Program-made: the position numbers and the translations under genes | Notes under the pieces: generated by a model | Databases searched by the model: none | The model's input: only the letters and a program-made list of their open reading frames with translations | Told to the model about the DNA's origin: nothing | In this document: in pieces, positions 51,487 to 60,350 of the stretch | Position numbering within the stretch: position 1 is the stretch's first letter | How the letters are laid out: every line of letters begins with the position of its first letter | Assembly (NCBI GenBank): GCA_008933735.1 | Contig: WBUL01000002.1 | Span: 1-64,000, forward strand | Length of the DNA stretch: 64,000 nucleotides | DNA from: Anaerolineae bacterium | Lineage (GTDB): Bacteria; Chloroflexota; Anaerolineae; Aggregatilineales; J027 | Reading direction: 5' to 3'

Positions 51487-52554
51487 TCAAATCGTGGCGA
51501 AATCATGCTGTGAAACTACAGCGCGGCGCAGTGCAGGCAGTTGTGCCAACGCTGCCTCTATACCTTCTTCCGCGACTAATTCAATATAGTTCCATGCCGC
51601 ATTCAGAAAAGCGTGAGTAGCGGTGCGGCCGACAACGCCAGGAACATTCGGTACGCAGTAATGGATCACGCCATCCACCTCAAAAGTGGGCTGGTCATGG
51701 AAGGTCAGCCGGCTGGTTTCGACACTTCCTCCCTGGTCAATGCTCATATCGATAATCAGGGCCCCTTTGTGCATCAACTGCACCATCTGGCGGGTGATGA
51801 CCTGCGGAGCGTGCTGACCCGGAATTTGCACCGCACTGACCAGTACATCAGCAAAGGTACATACTTTCTCCAGGTTAAACTTGTAGGCAACCATTGTTGT
51901 TACTCGTCCATTGAACTGCTTGTGGGCCTTCTGAAGTTTCTTCAGGTCGATATCTAAAAGGAAAACACGAGCCCCCATATCCAGGAAGGCTTCCGCCGCA
52001 TTCATACCCACCACACCAGCGCCCACGACTGCCACATCCGCCGGAGGAACACCCGCGATACCTCCGATAAAAGTACCGGTTCCCCCCTTATCATTCTGGA
52101 GATGATGGGCCGCGATTTGCCCGGCCATTCTGCCGCCAATGGCGCTCAAGGGTTGCAGAACTGGCAGCGTTCCATCATCCTCTTCAATCAACTCGTAGGC
52201 GATGGTCGTGATCTGCTTTTCCGAGAGCACCCTCAAGCGGGAGTTTGGCATATTTGCCATCATCATGAATGCAAGAACAACCTGTCCTTCTTTCATCCAC
52301 GATACTTCTTCCTCGGTAGGGCGCTGAACTTTCAGCAGTAAATCAGCCCGGCGGAAGGCCTCATCTTTCGAGTAAACAATCCGCGCTCCCGCTTTCTCAT
52401 ACTCTTCATCAGGAAATCCACTGCCCAGGCCAGCCCCGGTTTCAACATACACCTGATGTCCCATTTCGGTCAGGAGCGCCACCCCCTTCGGCAGCATCCC
52501 AACCCGATATTCAAACGGACGATGTTCGCGTGGAACGCCAATAACCTGTCCCAT
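51487..52554 (-). CDS. Alanine dehydrogenase-like NAD(P)-binding protein at the end of the Wood-Ljungdahl operon
   Basis: A 355-residue protein of the alanine dehydrogenase/transhydrogenase-alpha family: MGQVIGVPREHRPFEYRVGM, LLLKVQRPTEEEV (catalytic-Lys region), Rossmann VAVVGAGVVGMNAAEAF and the family segment ALIIDMSIDQGGSVETSRLT. Where alanine dehydrogenases normally have a catalytic His in HLAA, this protein has VLAFMMMANMPN with no His. The substrate may therefore differ. It begins 12 bases after the CooC-like gene and ends the 12-gene operon; a hairpin follows. Possible roles are pyruvate/alanine interconversion or redox balance for acetyl-CoA metabolism (inference). Confidence 0.85.
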   Translation of the reverse strand: MGQVIGVPREHRPFEYRVGMLPKGVALLTEMGHQVYVETGAGLGSGFPDEEYEKAGARIVYSKDEAFRRADLLLKVQRPTEEEVSWMKEGQVVLAFMMMANMPNSRLRVLSEKQITTIAYELIEEDDGTLPVLQPLSAIGGRMAGQIAAHHLQNDKGGTGTFIGGIAGVPPADVAVVGAGVVGMNAAEAFLDMGARVFLLDIDLKKLQKAHKQFNGRVTTMVAYKFNLEKVCTFADVLVSAVQIPGQHAPQVITRQMVQLMHKGALIIDMSIDQGGSVETSRLTFHDQPTFEVDGVIHYCVPNVPGVVGRTATHAFLNAAWNYIELVAEEGIEAALAQLPALRRAVVSQHDFATI

Positions 52555-52566
52555 CTAATGCTTCTC

Positions 52567-53355
52567 CTATAAGATTTTTTTCATCATGTCAGCAACAGCT
52601 TGATAGACCAACGACTCAGTTCCTAACTCAATCAGAGGTCGCCCGCTGAACTCAAATTCCACCAGTTCCTGGTTATACGGAACAACCCCAAGGAGAGGAA
52701 TATCCATCTGCTCAATTCGCTCCTGCAATGGAAGCGGGATAGTCTCTGAACGTAAGCCATTCAGGATAAGATAGGTCTGTTTGATATTGATATTCAATTC
52801 ATGACGAAAACCAGCAATCCGCTCAGCAGCCACAATACCACGCTGGGTCGGGTCGGAAACGACAAGCAAAAATTCCACATCACGGGTTGTCCGGCGGCTG
52901 AGATGCTCCATCCCGGCCTCGTTATCAACGACCACATAGCGGTAATTTTTGCTGAGCCCATCAATAACCTCGCGCAGGTTGTGATTCACAGCACAGTAGC
53001 AACCTGGCCCTTCGGATCGTCCCATCGCAATCAGGTCAAAACGGCTGCCTTCAGCAATGGAAGTTCTGACCTGATGATCAAGATATTCTCGTTTAGTGGC
53101 GCCGCCTGCCAGGGTTCCCATGGCCGCGCCACCCGCCAGAAGCGACGATTTGACCTCTTCCAACAGATTTTCGCGGATGTCACCCACCGTCCAGTCCAGA
53201 TCCAGACCCAGCACCATGTTTAAATTGCTGCTCGGATCGGCATCAATCGCCAGAATAGCGCCGGATTGGGTGTCCATCAGATATCTAATGACCATGCCGG
53301 CAATCGTGGTTTTTCCGACCCCGCCTTTGCCCGCAAGTGCGATGGTTGTTGTCAT
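52567..53355 (-). CDS. CooC-type nickel-insertion P-loop ATPase (first copy)
   Basis: A 262-residue MinD/CooC-family ATPase: deviant Walker A TIALAGKGGVGKTTIAGMV, ILAIDADPSSNLN, and GPGCYCAVNHNL with the CxC motif used by CooC to bind nickel or zinc at the dimer interface. It matures CO dehydrogenase or acetyl-CoA synthase. Its start overlaps the stop of the second CooC-like gene by 4 bases. Which of the two serves CODH and which ACS cannot be told from the sequence. Confidence 0.9.
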   Translation of the reverse strand: MTTTIALAGKGGVGKTTIAGMVIRYLMDTQSGAILAIDADPSSNLNMVLGLDLDWTVGDIRENLLEEVKSSLLAGGAAMGTLAGGATKREYLDHQVRTSIAEGSRFDLIAMGRSEGPGCYCAVNHNLREVIDGLSKNYRYVVVDNEAGMEHLSRRTTRDVEFLLVVSDPTQRGIVAAERIAGFRHELNINIKQTYLILNGLRSETIPLPLQERIEQMDIPLLGVVPYNQELVEFEFSGRPLIELGTESLVYQAVADMMKKIL

Positions 53356-54143
53356 GAGGTTTTGTCCTGTTGTAAGCGTTCTGAAAGCGTCTGTGTCATC
53401 TGCTGCGCGGCTTCTCTCAGTAGTGGCACATGGTCATGCACCGCAATGCCCAGCCGATCTGCATCCTGTACACCCGGATGGGCGGGCAGGAAACCGAGAA
53501 TAGGAATTCCGGGCGTTTCCTGCTTCAGGAAGGCGGAATCTTCCTCGCCTCGGATTTTATTTCCGACCAGCCAGAGGCGTTTCAGCCCAATGTCGGCAGC
53601 CAGTTTTTTGATTTGCGCGGCAGTGGTCAGACTGCGGCGGCTTGGCTCTACTACGACCAGCATCGCATCCACAAAATCCACCGTCGCCCGTCCTAAATGT
53701 TCCACTCCCGCATACATATCCAGCAGAAGAATATCATCTTTACGGAAAAGCAGATGTGTAAACAGCGTGTGCAGCATCGCACTTTCTGGACAAATACAGC
53801 CAGACCCACCCATATCAACCGCCCCCATTTCCAAAAGCCGCACCCCCCGGTGCAGCACACTGAAACGGTCTGGCAGGTCGTCTACACGGGGATTGAGCGT
53901 GAAAAAACCGCCCACTGTGCCGGGCTTAGCCCCCGTTCGTTCTTCGATGAGTGCATCCATTTCGGAAATGGGACTGAGTTGGGCGCGAAGTTCGCGGGGA
54001 AAACCTAACGCCTCTGCCAAACAGGGCGCCGGGTCAGCGTCCACTGCCAGCACATCACGTCCGGCATCCGCATAAACCTGAGCGAGGAGTGCCGTCACGG
54101 TGGTCTTTCCGACCCCGCCTTTTCCACTGACAGCCAGTTTCAT
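53352..54143 (-). CDS. CooC-type nickel-insertion P-loop ATPase (second copy)
   Basis: A 263-residue paralogue of the neighbouring ATPase, with MKLAVSGKGGVGKTTVTALL, VLAVDADPAPCLAEALGFP and GSGCICPESAMLHTLFTHLL containing the CxC motif. DILLLDMYAGVEHLGRATVD is the CooC-specific stretch around the switch II region. Two adjacent copies parallel organisms with separate CooC and AcsF proteins for the C-cluster and A-cluster. It starts about 80 bases after the CoA-transferase gene. Confidence 0.9.
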   Translation of the reverse strand: MKLAVSGKGGVGKTTVTALLAQVYADAGRDVLAVDADPAPCLAEALGFPRELRAQLSPISEMDALIEERTGAKPGTVGGFFTLNPRVDDLPDRFSVLHRGVRLLEMGAVDMGGSGCICPESAMLHTLFTHLLFRKDDILLLDMYAGVEHLGRATVDFVDAMLVVVEPSRRSLTTAAQIKKLAADIGLKRLWLVGNKIRGEEDSAFLKQETPGIPILGFLPAHPGVQDADRLGIAVHDHVPLLREAAQQMTQTLSERLQQDKTS

Positions 54144-54225
54144 CTATATCTGTCCTGAATACTTTCTTTATAATGTAACATCTGACAGAAATGCTTCTAG
54201 TGCCATGCAGCAGATGTTTTCAGTG

Positions 54226-54993
54226 TCAGATGTATAGGCGGTCAGGGTCGATTTCTTCCCGCAGTATTCGTAGTTCTTCCGCAGTTGGTGGGTCAAGTGT
54301 TTCCACATCACCCAGGATCAAGAGTTCAAAACCCGTATTCTCGATAATGTCCTGGATAGTGATATTCGGGAAAACAGCTTCCAGAGTCATACGGTAGGTA
54401 TTACCAACATCAAATCCCATTTTCCCCAGCGTGCTGATGACCTGTATCGGCCCGGTGTTTCTGGGCAGTCCGGCGGCTTCGCGGGCACCGCACCCGGTCA
54501 GGTAGCCAGGGGTGGTCACAAAATCACATCGGGGAACAAATCGCCGTTTATCGTGACGCATCACCGAAATCGTGCGCCAGCAGAGCGAGCCGACATCATT
54601 CCCACCACCGCTTCCAGGAAGCCTCACTTGGGGGGGATAGTAGCTGCCGATAACGGTGCTGTTCAAATTTCCATACATGTCGATTTGTGCCCCGCCCAGG
54701 AATCCGTAATCGATGAAACCGCGCTGTGCCGTTTCCATGATGTCGCAAATCCCGGACGCAGCGACCGCACGATGAAAGGTTCGTGCTTCCCCGACCGCAC
54801 GTGGCAGTTGTTCAAGTTGTGCCCCTGTGCCCCCGAACTCAAAAATGGGAATGAGATTAGGAGCATAAAGGCGCTGCGCCAGCGAAGCCGCCAGCATAGG
54901 AATCCCTGTTCCGATAAACGCGGTGGAATCATCCTGCATGATACGCGCCGTCACACAGATCATCATCTCTGTGGCTGAATAATCTGCCGTCAT
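54226..54993 (-). CDS. CoA-transferase family I, subunit B (GctB/IpdB-like)
   Basis: A 255-residue beta subunit: AFIGTGIPMLAASLAQRLYA, then LIPIFEFGGTGAQ, whose Glu aligns with the catalytic Glu of glutaconate CoA-transferase B (YESG). Further hallmarks are GSGGGNDVGSLCWRTISVMR and FVTTPGYLTGCGAREA. The start overlaps the subunit A gene by 4 bases. In this operon it might move CoA between acetyl-CoA and another acid, or belong to the IpdAB-like hydrolase branch; the substrate is not visible. Confidence 0.88.
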   Translation of the reverse strand: MTADYSATEMMICVTARIMQDDSTAFIGTGIPMLAASLAQRLYAPNLIPIFEFGGTGAQLEQLPRAVGEARTFHRAVAASGICDIMETAQRGFIDYGFLGGAQIDMYGNLNSTVIGSYYPPQVRLPGSGGGNDVGSLCWRTISVMRHDKRRFVPRCDFVTTPGYLTGCGAREAAGLPRNTGPIQVISTLGKMGFDVGNTYRMTLEAVFPNITIQDIIENTGFELLILGDVETLDPPTAEELRILREEIDPDRLYI

Positions 54994-55970
54994 CGTCTTT
55001 CAGCCTCTCCCCTGAGTTTTGCCAACCGTTCTTCACCAATCAGGTTAAGATAGGCCATATGATCGGGAACACTATGAATGAAACGATTCAGATAACCAGA
55101 TGCCCCATCTACCGTCTGTGAGGCCTCAACCCACGCGCGGATCTCCTCTTCGTCACGGGCATAAACATACACCATTTCGCCAGGATGCGAGCCAAAAGGC
55201 GCATGAACAACTGCATCGACAAGATAGTACGGGATGATCGTCCGATCCGGATACTGGCGGATTTGCTCTGTCTCCACGATCTCTTCTGCGCTGATGATCA
55301 GGCGCTTGCTGGCACGGGCAAGCTCAAAGGCAAAACCGCTGATGCCCTCAATCTGGGCATTCCCAAATCGATCTGCGCGGTGAACGTGGATCAACCCCAC
55401 GTCAAGGATGAGTGCAGGCAGCAGGCAGATTTTTTGATGGGTAAACGGGTCTTCTACTACCTTCGCCGCGCTGTATCTGAAAGTATCGGTTCCAAGCATG
55501 GATCGTATGGGCAAAAAGGGAATCCCCATCGCTGCTGCTTTTAACCGCCACGAAATCGCGGCATTGCTCCACTCTGCGGTACGTTTCACCTGCTGGCTTT
55601 CGACCGCCCGCCGCAGCACATGACTCGTCCCATAAACTTCCAGGCCAATGTAGGTAATATCAAGCGCTTCGACCAGGCCCGCCGCCAGCCAGAGATCAAG
55701 TTCTAACACGCCCTGCCCCGCAACCCGCAGATTTTTAGGACTCTGGCGCACAACCTCGCGGGACAGGGACATAGGGCAGCGCACAGTGCCGTACAGCTCG
55801 GTGCCAATATAACAACCATCAGTGACAAACGCCCGGATCGCTTCCTGCTCGGTCATGCGTTTATCTTCCAGCCGGCGAGATTTCCGGGTGCGATTCCACT
55901 CCCGAAACGCTTCTATATCCGGCACCTGGATCAGTTCGCCACGCCCTTCTTCAAGCACATGCAATGCCAT
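54990..55970 (-). CDS. CoA-transferase family I, subunit A (GctA/IpdA-like)
   Basis: A 326-residue alpha subunit paired with the following B gene. It contains MTEQEAIRAFVTDGCYIGTE, CPMSLSREVVRQSPKNLRVA, AAAMGIPFLPIRSMLGTDTF and VGLIHVHRADRFGNAQIEGI, all typical of the GctA/IpdA family. It lies 46 bases after the MTHF-reductase fusion gene inside the acetyl-CoA operon, which is an unusual location. It could provide acetate release or activation without phosphotransacetylase and acetate kinase, but this is inference. Confidence 0.88.
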   Translation of the reverse strand: MALHVLEEGRGELIQVPDIEAFREWNRTRKSRRLEDKRMTEQEAIRAFVTDGCYIGTELYGTVRCPMSLSREVVRQSPKNLRVAGQGVLELDLWLAAGLVEALDITYIGLEVYGTSHVLRRAVESQQVKRTAEWSNAAISWRLKAAAMGIPFLPIRSMLGTDTFRYSAAKVVEDPFTHQKICLLPALILDVGLIHVHRADRFGNAQIEGISGFAFELARASKRLIISAEEIVETEQIRQYPDRTIIPYYLVDAVVHAPFGSHPGEMVYVYARDEEEIRAWVEASQTVDGASGYLNRFIHSVPDHMAYLNLIGEERLAKLRGEAERR

Positions 55971-56016
55971 CTCTCCTCACTGAATCACGAAGGGACACAC
56001 CTGTGTCCCCTCATGA

Positions 56017-57498
56017 CTAAGCTGCTGTTTTTTGCGTGTCCTGAACGGGTGGGCTAAAGTCTTTTGGCAATAATCCCGCTTCAGTAACGATACGCGGAAC
56101 GATTTCCTCCCATCCCACCGCCATAATATGAATACCATTCACACCCTGTTTATTCCGGATAGCCTCAATGAGCTCAAGCGCGATAGCGACGCCTTCTTCC
56201 TGCGCCCCGTCTCCTGCGGCCTCCAATCGTTTAAGGATTTTTTCCGGAATGAACACACCGGGCACATCATGGTGCATGTACTGTGCCATCTTCAGGGTCT
56301 TGAGTGGGGTAATGCCAATCAGAATATAGATTTTGTCCAGGATGTTCCGCTTGGCAAGTTCGTTCAGCCAGATTTCAAGCCCATCGGGATCATAAACCAG
56401 GTTGGTCTGGAAGAACTGCGCCCCTGCATTGATTTTTTTGTGCTCACGGATCGCCTGGAATTCAGGCCGAGAAGCAAACGGCGCAGCGGCGGCTCCCAGA
56501 AAATACTGCGGCGGATTCTTGATTTCACGGCCATCCAGATAACGCCCTTCATCACGCATCCGGCGCAGAATCCAGAGCATCTGTATCGAGTCGATGTCAA
56601 TCACATCAGAGCGCCCCAGCGGTGGCGGCCCCATGCGGGCATGATCCCCGGAAAGGCAAAGAATATTCCGCACACCAAGCGTGCTGGCGCCAATAACTTC
56701 CGACTGCAAGCCCATCCGCGTCCGGTCACGGGCCGCAATTTGCATGACAGGCTCTGCGCCATTCTGAATCGCCATTACACTGCACGCCAGACTCGACATA
56801 CGCGGGGTCGCAGAAGGATTATCCGTGAAGTTTACCGCTGCCACGTAAGGCTTAACCATATCCACGTTACGGCACAGTTTCCCTGTAGCGGTGCTCAGGG
56901 GCGGCGCAACCTCGGCAGTCACGACAAATTCGCCGTCATGTAAGCGCTGCTCCAACTGGGAGACCGGTTTGCTGTAGGCAGGGGGATGGTATTCAGCATC
57001 CCCTTCCCACCAGAGAGGCTGGCGGATGGTGCGAAAAACCGAATCCCACATCTTGGCCCGCTTACCGGGATGCCGAGAGACCATCGCACGGCTGAACTGG
57101 GAAACGCCAACTTCCCGCACGCGCTTCACCACACCGGCCCAGGTTTCTGTCCCAACCAGATCCCAGTCAAGCGGCGGGAGAACCTCCAGCAGCATCTCCT
57201 CACGCCCCATCTTATGGGCACGTTCGTAGATTTCGTACCAGATGCAGGGACGGGTATGATCCACATAGCAGTATTCAGAGGTCGAACCCCCACAGGGGCC
57301 GTTTCGGGCTCCCTTCGGGCACTGCATCGGGCAGATAAAGGCGGTTTCCTGCAAAAGACAGTTGCCGCACATGCGGCAGCCCCAGAGCGGGCCTTTGACC
57401 CAGCGTTCCACTCTTGCCAGCATCCGGCGTCCAAAGGGTTCGCGTTTGAAAGGGTAGTATGGGGGCTGCCAACGGCGCCCCGGTGTAAAGAGTGGCAT
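56017..57498 (-). CDS. MetV-MetF fusion: methylenetetrahydrofolate reductase with zinc-finger domain
   Basis: A 493-residue fusion. The first 135 residues form the MTHFR C-terminal (MetV, zinc/iron-sulfur) domain with many Cys (GCRMCGNCLLQETAFICPMQ, CPKGARNGPCGG, YCYVDHTRPCIWYE). The remainder is a MetF-type TIM barrel (VTAEVAPPLSTATGKL, VNFTDNPSATPRMSSLA, LCLSGDHARMG, INAGAQFFQTNLVYDPDG). MetF reduces 5,10-methylene-THF to methyl-THF, the last methyl-branch step before the acsE-type methyltransferase encoded just upstream. In acetogens MetV and MetF are usually separate subunits; here they are one chain in the order V-F. Confidence 0.9.
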   Translation of the reverse strand: MPLFTPGRRWQPPYYPFKREPFGRRMLARVERWVKGPLWGCRMCGNCLLQETAFICPMQCPKGARNGPCGGSTSEYCYVDHTRPCIWYEIYERAHKMGREEMLLEVLPPLDWDLVGTETWAGVVKRVREVGVSQFSRAMVSRHPGKRAKMWDSVFRTIRQPLWWEGDAEYHPPAYSKPVSQLEQRLHDGEFVVTAEVAPPLSTATGKLCRNVDMVKPYVAAVNFTDNPSATPRMSSLACSVMAIQNGAEPVMQIAARDRTRMGLQSEVIGASTLGVRNILCLSGDHARMGPPPLGRSDVIDIDSIQMLWILRRMRDEGRYLDGREIKNPPQYFLGAAAAPFASRPEFQAIREHKKINAGAQFFQTNLVYDPDGLEIWLNELAKRNILDKIYILIGITPLKTLKMAQYMHHDVPGVFIPEKILKRLEAAGDGAQEEGVAIALELIEAIRNKQGVNGIHIMAVGWEEIVPRIVTEAGLLPKDFSPPVQDTQKTAA

Positions 57499-57519
57499 TG
57501 CACCTGCTCCTTCCCGATG

Positions 57520-58452
57520 CTATGCAGCCTCCTGCTGCAAATAAGAATCTGCGTAAATGACCTGATTCCGCAGTATCTGAACAGTCTTCCAGATGGATAC
57601 CTGCTGTGCGTCCGTCATATTGACATCTTCAGGGGTCAGATGTTCCATCGCAGCAATGCGATCATGCAGTTTCAGGTAAAGACGACCAAGTGACGTATTT
57701 TCGTCGCGTGTCTCGATCACCCGAATCACTTCTTTCAGCTCAGCGTCAAATGGGTCGGCAATCATCATCTTTAATCCGGCCCCCATCAGCATGGCACAGT
57801 AAGTCCGGTTGATGAGGGGACGATTCTCACGCGGCACCGCATTTGAGACATTGGAAAGCCCTACCGAGATCGAAGGCGGCGGATCCCAGGCATATTGCAG
57901 GGTGCGAACCGCTTCGATTAGTTCCGGGCAGTACTGCTGACAGCCAGAAACCGTGAGCACAAGCGGATCAATCAGCAAATCCTTAATGGGAAGATCCACT
58001 TCCAGAGCACGGGGAATCAGTTTTTCCAGCGCGATGTTGACCCGCTGGTCAGCGCCTACTGGAATGCCGCTTTCACCCATCGTCAGGGCGATCAGACGCG
58101 CATTGTATTTCTTCGCCAGCAGCGGCACTTTTTCGAGCCGTTCCGGCTCAGCGGAAGCGGAATTCAGGATGGGCTGTGCTTTGCTGATGGTCTTGAGCGC
58201 TGCCTCCATACCCTCCACATTGGTGGTGTCGATGCTCAGGGGAACATCAACAACCGCTTCAATCGTTTTAACGATCCAGGGGAAAACTTCTCCCCAGTCT
58301 TTTTTGCGTGGGCCAAGGTTCAAATCCAGAGCCTGTGCGCCCGCTTCCACCTGCCGCACCGCCAAGTCCTGAAAGAATTTAGTGTCTTTTTCGGAGAGTG
58401 CGGCTTTCACTTTTTCAGAAATAATGTGTATATTTTCACCTATGATATACAT
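57520..58452 (-). CDS. acsE: Methyl-THF:corrinoid iron-sulfur protein methyltransferase
   Basis: A 310-residue pterin-binding TIM-barrel protein: MYIIGENIHIISEKVKAALS, AQALDLNLGPRKKDWGEV, VDVPLSIDTTNVEGMEAA, PILNSASAEPERLEKVPLLA and SVGLSNVSNAVPRENRPLIN, all features of AcsE/MtgA-type methyltransferases. It moves the methyl group of methyl-THF to cob(I)amide on the AcsCD corrinoid protein. It is directly followed by the MTHF reductase and preceded by the activator and corrinoid protein, which supports the AcsE role. It has about 40 extra residues compared with the Moorella enzyme. Confidence 0.92.
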   Translation of the reverse strand: MYIIGENIHIISEKVKAALSEKDTKFFQDLAVRQVEAGAQALDLNLGPRKKDWGEVFPWIVKTIEAVVDVPLSIDTTNVEGMEAALKTISKAQPILNSASAEPERLEKVPLLAKKYNARLIALTMGESGIPVGADQRVNIALEKLIPRALEVDLPIKDLLIDPLVLTVSGCQQYCPELIEAVRTLQYAWDPPPSISVGLSNVSNAVPRENRPLINRTYCAMLMGAGLKMMIADPFDAELKEVIRVIETRDENTSLGRLYLKLHDRIAAMEHLTPEDVNMTDAQQVSIWKTVQILRNQVIYADSYLQQEAA

Positions 58453-58463
58453 CTACCATGCTC

Positions 58464-60347
58464 CTAATTTACCTTTACACTGGGAAATCTTGCGAGATCG
58501 GTATGAGGCAGGAAAAGCGCAGAGGTAAAGGCTTCATAAAACGAATTGTCTGCGGAAAGCTCAATATAGGTCATACGCCCAGCGATGTGTTGAATTCGCG
58601 TGCGGGCACGGCGATCCAGCAGGGCCAGGTATGCTCCCTTGATGGATGTATTGCCCAGAAAGTGGAATTGATCCCACGACATATCGGGCAGCAAACCAAT
58701 TTCAACGGCTTTTTCCACATTGATATACTTGCCAAACGCTCCGCCGACCAACACCTGCTCCACTGCCGCAAGTGGGACCCCAACGCGATCAGCAAGAACT
58801 GTGAATCCGGCATAGATGGCAGCTTTGGCACGCAGCAAATTGTCTATATCGACGCGGGTAATAACGATGTCCTGGTTGTGTCCGGTCTCTTTGGCATAGG
58901 CAATGACATATTCTGCGCCATGTTCGCCCATTCTGACACGTGGATTTTGCAGTGACAGGTTGATATTGCCGCCCTTGTCCACCACGCCAGTGAGGAACAT
59001 CTCCGCCAGCAGAGAAATAAGGCCGCTGCCACAGATGCCACGTGGTCGTACATTGCCTATCACGCGGAACGTCGGTTCATGTGTGGTCGTATGAATCCAG
59101 ACTTCCTCTATCGCGCCTTTCGTTGCCCGCATTCCGTGTAATACGCCGCTGCCCTCAAAAGCAGGGCCAGCAGAACAGGCACACGTCACCAACCACTCTT
59201 TGTTGCCCATCACGATCTCGCCATTCGTGCCAATATCAATAAACAGAGTGATGGCTTCAGTATCATCTAAACCCGATGCCAGCACGCCGGCACTGATGTC
59301 CGCGCCTACATAGCTGGCAACACCGGGCAGGCAGTCAACCGTCGCTTCCGGGTGAATCGCAAGGCCAACCTCCTGAGCAGTCAGACAAGGCACCGTATTT
59401 ACAGCGGTCACAAACGGGGTAAGCCGTATCGTTTGCGCTGGAATACCGAGAAGGAGGTGCATCATGGTACTGTTGCCCGCGATAGTGGCTTTGAGAATGT
59501 CATCGGCAGAAATAGTGGTACGCTGGCAGGCCGTTTCAATCAGGGTGTTGATGGTGTTCAGAATCAATCGGCGGAGTTCCGCCCCGCCATTGTTTTTGCC
59601 GCTGTAGATAATCCGCGAGATGACATCTTCACCACGTGCGATTTGTCCATTGTATTCCGCAACCTGCGCTTTGACCTCGCCAGTCAGCAGATTAACAAGC
59701 CAGACCGTCACGGTGGTCGTGCCAATGTCTATCGCAATGCCCCACAGAGGGGCATCATCGGCAGGATAACCTGCTTTCACGTCAATTAATCGCGCTTCGT
59801 CTGTATCCAGAAGCACTTCAACCTGCCAGCCGCCCTCTCGCAGAACATGCCCAAGTTTCTGAAGCAGCAGGAGAGAAACCCGCAGATTCTCTACGCCTGT
59901 CTGCTGCCGAGCTGCCGTCTGCAAACGTGACCAGTCATCAGTCTGGTCATCCATCGTAGGTGGAGAAAGGGTCAAAGACAGGCGTCGAATTGGCTGCGCC
60001 TCAAACGGGTTGTACCCCGCCGGGATTGGAACCTCACGGGCGGTCAGGTCAGTCGTCAGACGACGCTCAATTTGCTCCTGCGGAGGAACAGTAATCGCAG
60101 CATCTCCCTCAATCACCGTCTGGCACGCCAGGGCGTATCCCGCCTCAATATCCGCGCTGGAAAGTCGGAGCGTACTTCGACGGCGAACCGCACCGGAATC
60201 GACGATCACCGCGCAGCGCCCACAGCGCCCCTGACCACCACAGGGTTGCTGAATATCAATCCCGACCTGACCCGCCGCCTCAACCAGCAGCGTGCCTGTT
60301 GGAACATGAGCCGCTTCAGGCGCTGAATTAAACCGTACCGTGTGCAT
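58464..60347 (-). CDS. acsV: Reductive activator of corrinoid proteins (RACo/AcsV type)
   Basis: A 627-residue protein with an N-terminal [2Fe-2S] ferredoxin domain (Cys36, Cys42 and Cys45 in QPCGGQGRCGRC, Cys75 in ALACQTV). A linker domain and a C-terminal ASKHA ATPase-like domain follow (GIAIDIGTTTVTVWLVNLLT; ITLFIDIGTNGEIVMG; VLVGGAFGKYINVEKAVEIG). Family members return the inactive Co(II) corrinoid to Co(I) using ATP. Placement between acsC and acsE matches the usual acs operon. The gene stops 11 bases before the acsE start. Confidence 0.92.
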   Translation of the reverse strand: MHTVRFNSAPEAAHVPTGTLLVEAAGQVGIDIQQPCGGQGRCGRCAVIVDSGAVRRRSTLRLSSADIEAGYALACQTVIEGDAAITVPPQEQIERRLTTDLTAREVPIPAGYNPFEAQPIRRLSLTLSPPTMDDQTDDWSRLQTAARQQTGVENLRVSLLLLQKLGHVLREGGWQVEVLLDTDEARLIDVKAGYPADDAPLWGIAIDIGTTTVTVWLVNLLTGEVKAQVAEYNGQIARGEDVISRIIYSGKNNGGAELRRLILNTINTLIETACQRTTISADDILKATIAGNSTMMHLLLGIPAQTIRLTPFVTAVNTVPCLTAQEVGLAIHPEATVDCLPGVASYVGADISAGVLASGLDDTEAITLFIDIGTNGEIVMGNKEWLVTCACSAGPAFEGSGVLHGMRATKGAIEEVWIHTTTHEPTFRVIGNVRPRGICGSGLISLLAEMFLTGVVDKGGNINLSLQNPRVRMGEHGAEYVIAYAKETGHNQDIVITRVDIDNLLRAKAAIYAGFTVLADRVGVPLAAVEQVLVGGAFGKYINVEKAVEIGLLPDMSWDQFHFLGNTSIKGAYLALLDRRARTRIQHIAGRMTYIELSADNSFYEAFTSALFLPHTDLARFPSVKVN

Positions 60348-60350
60348 CCG

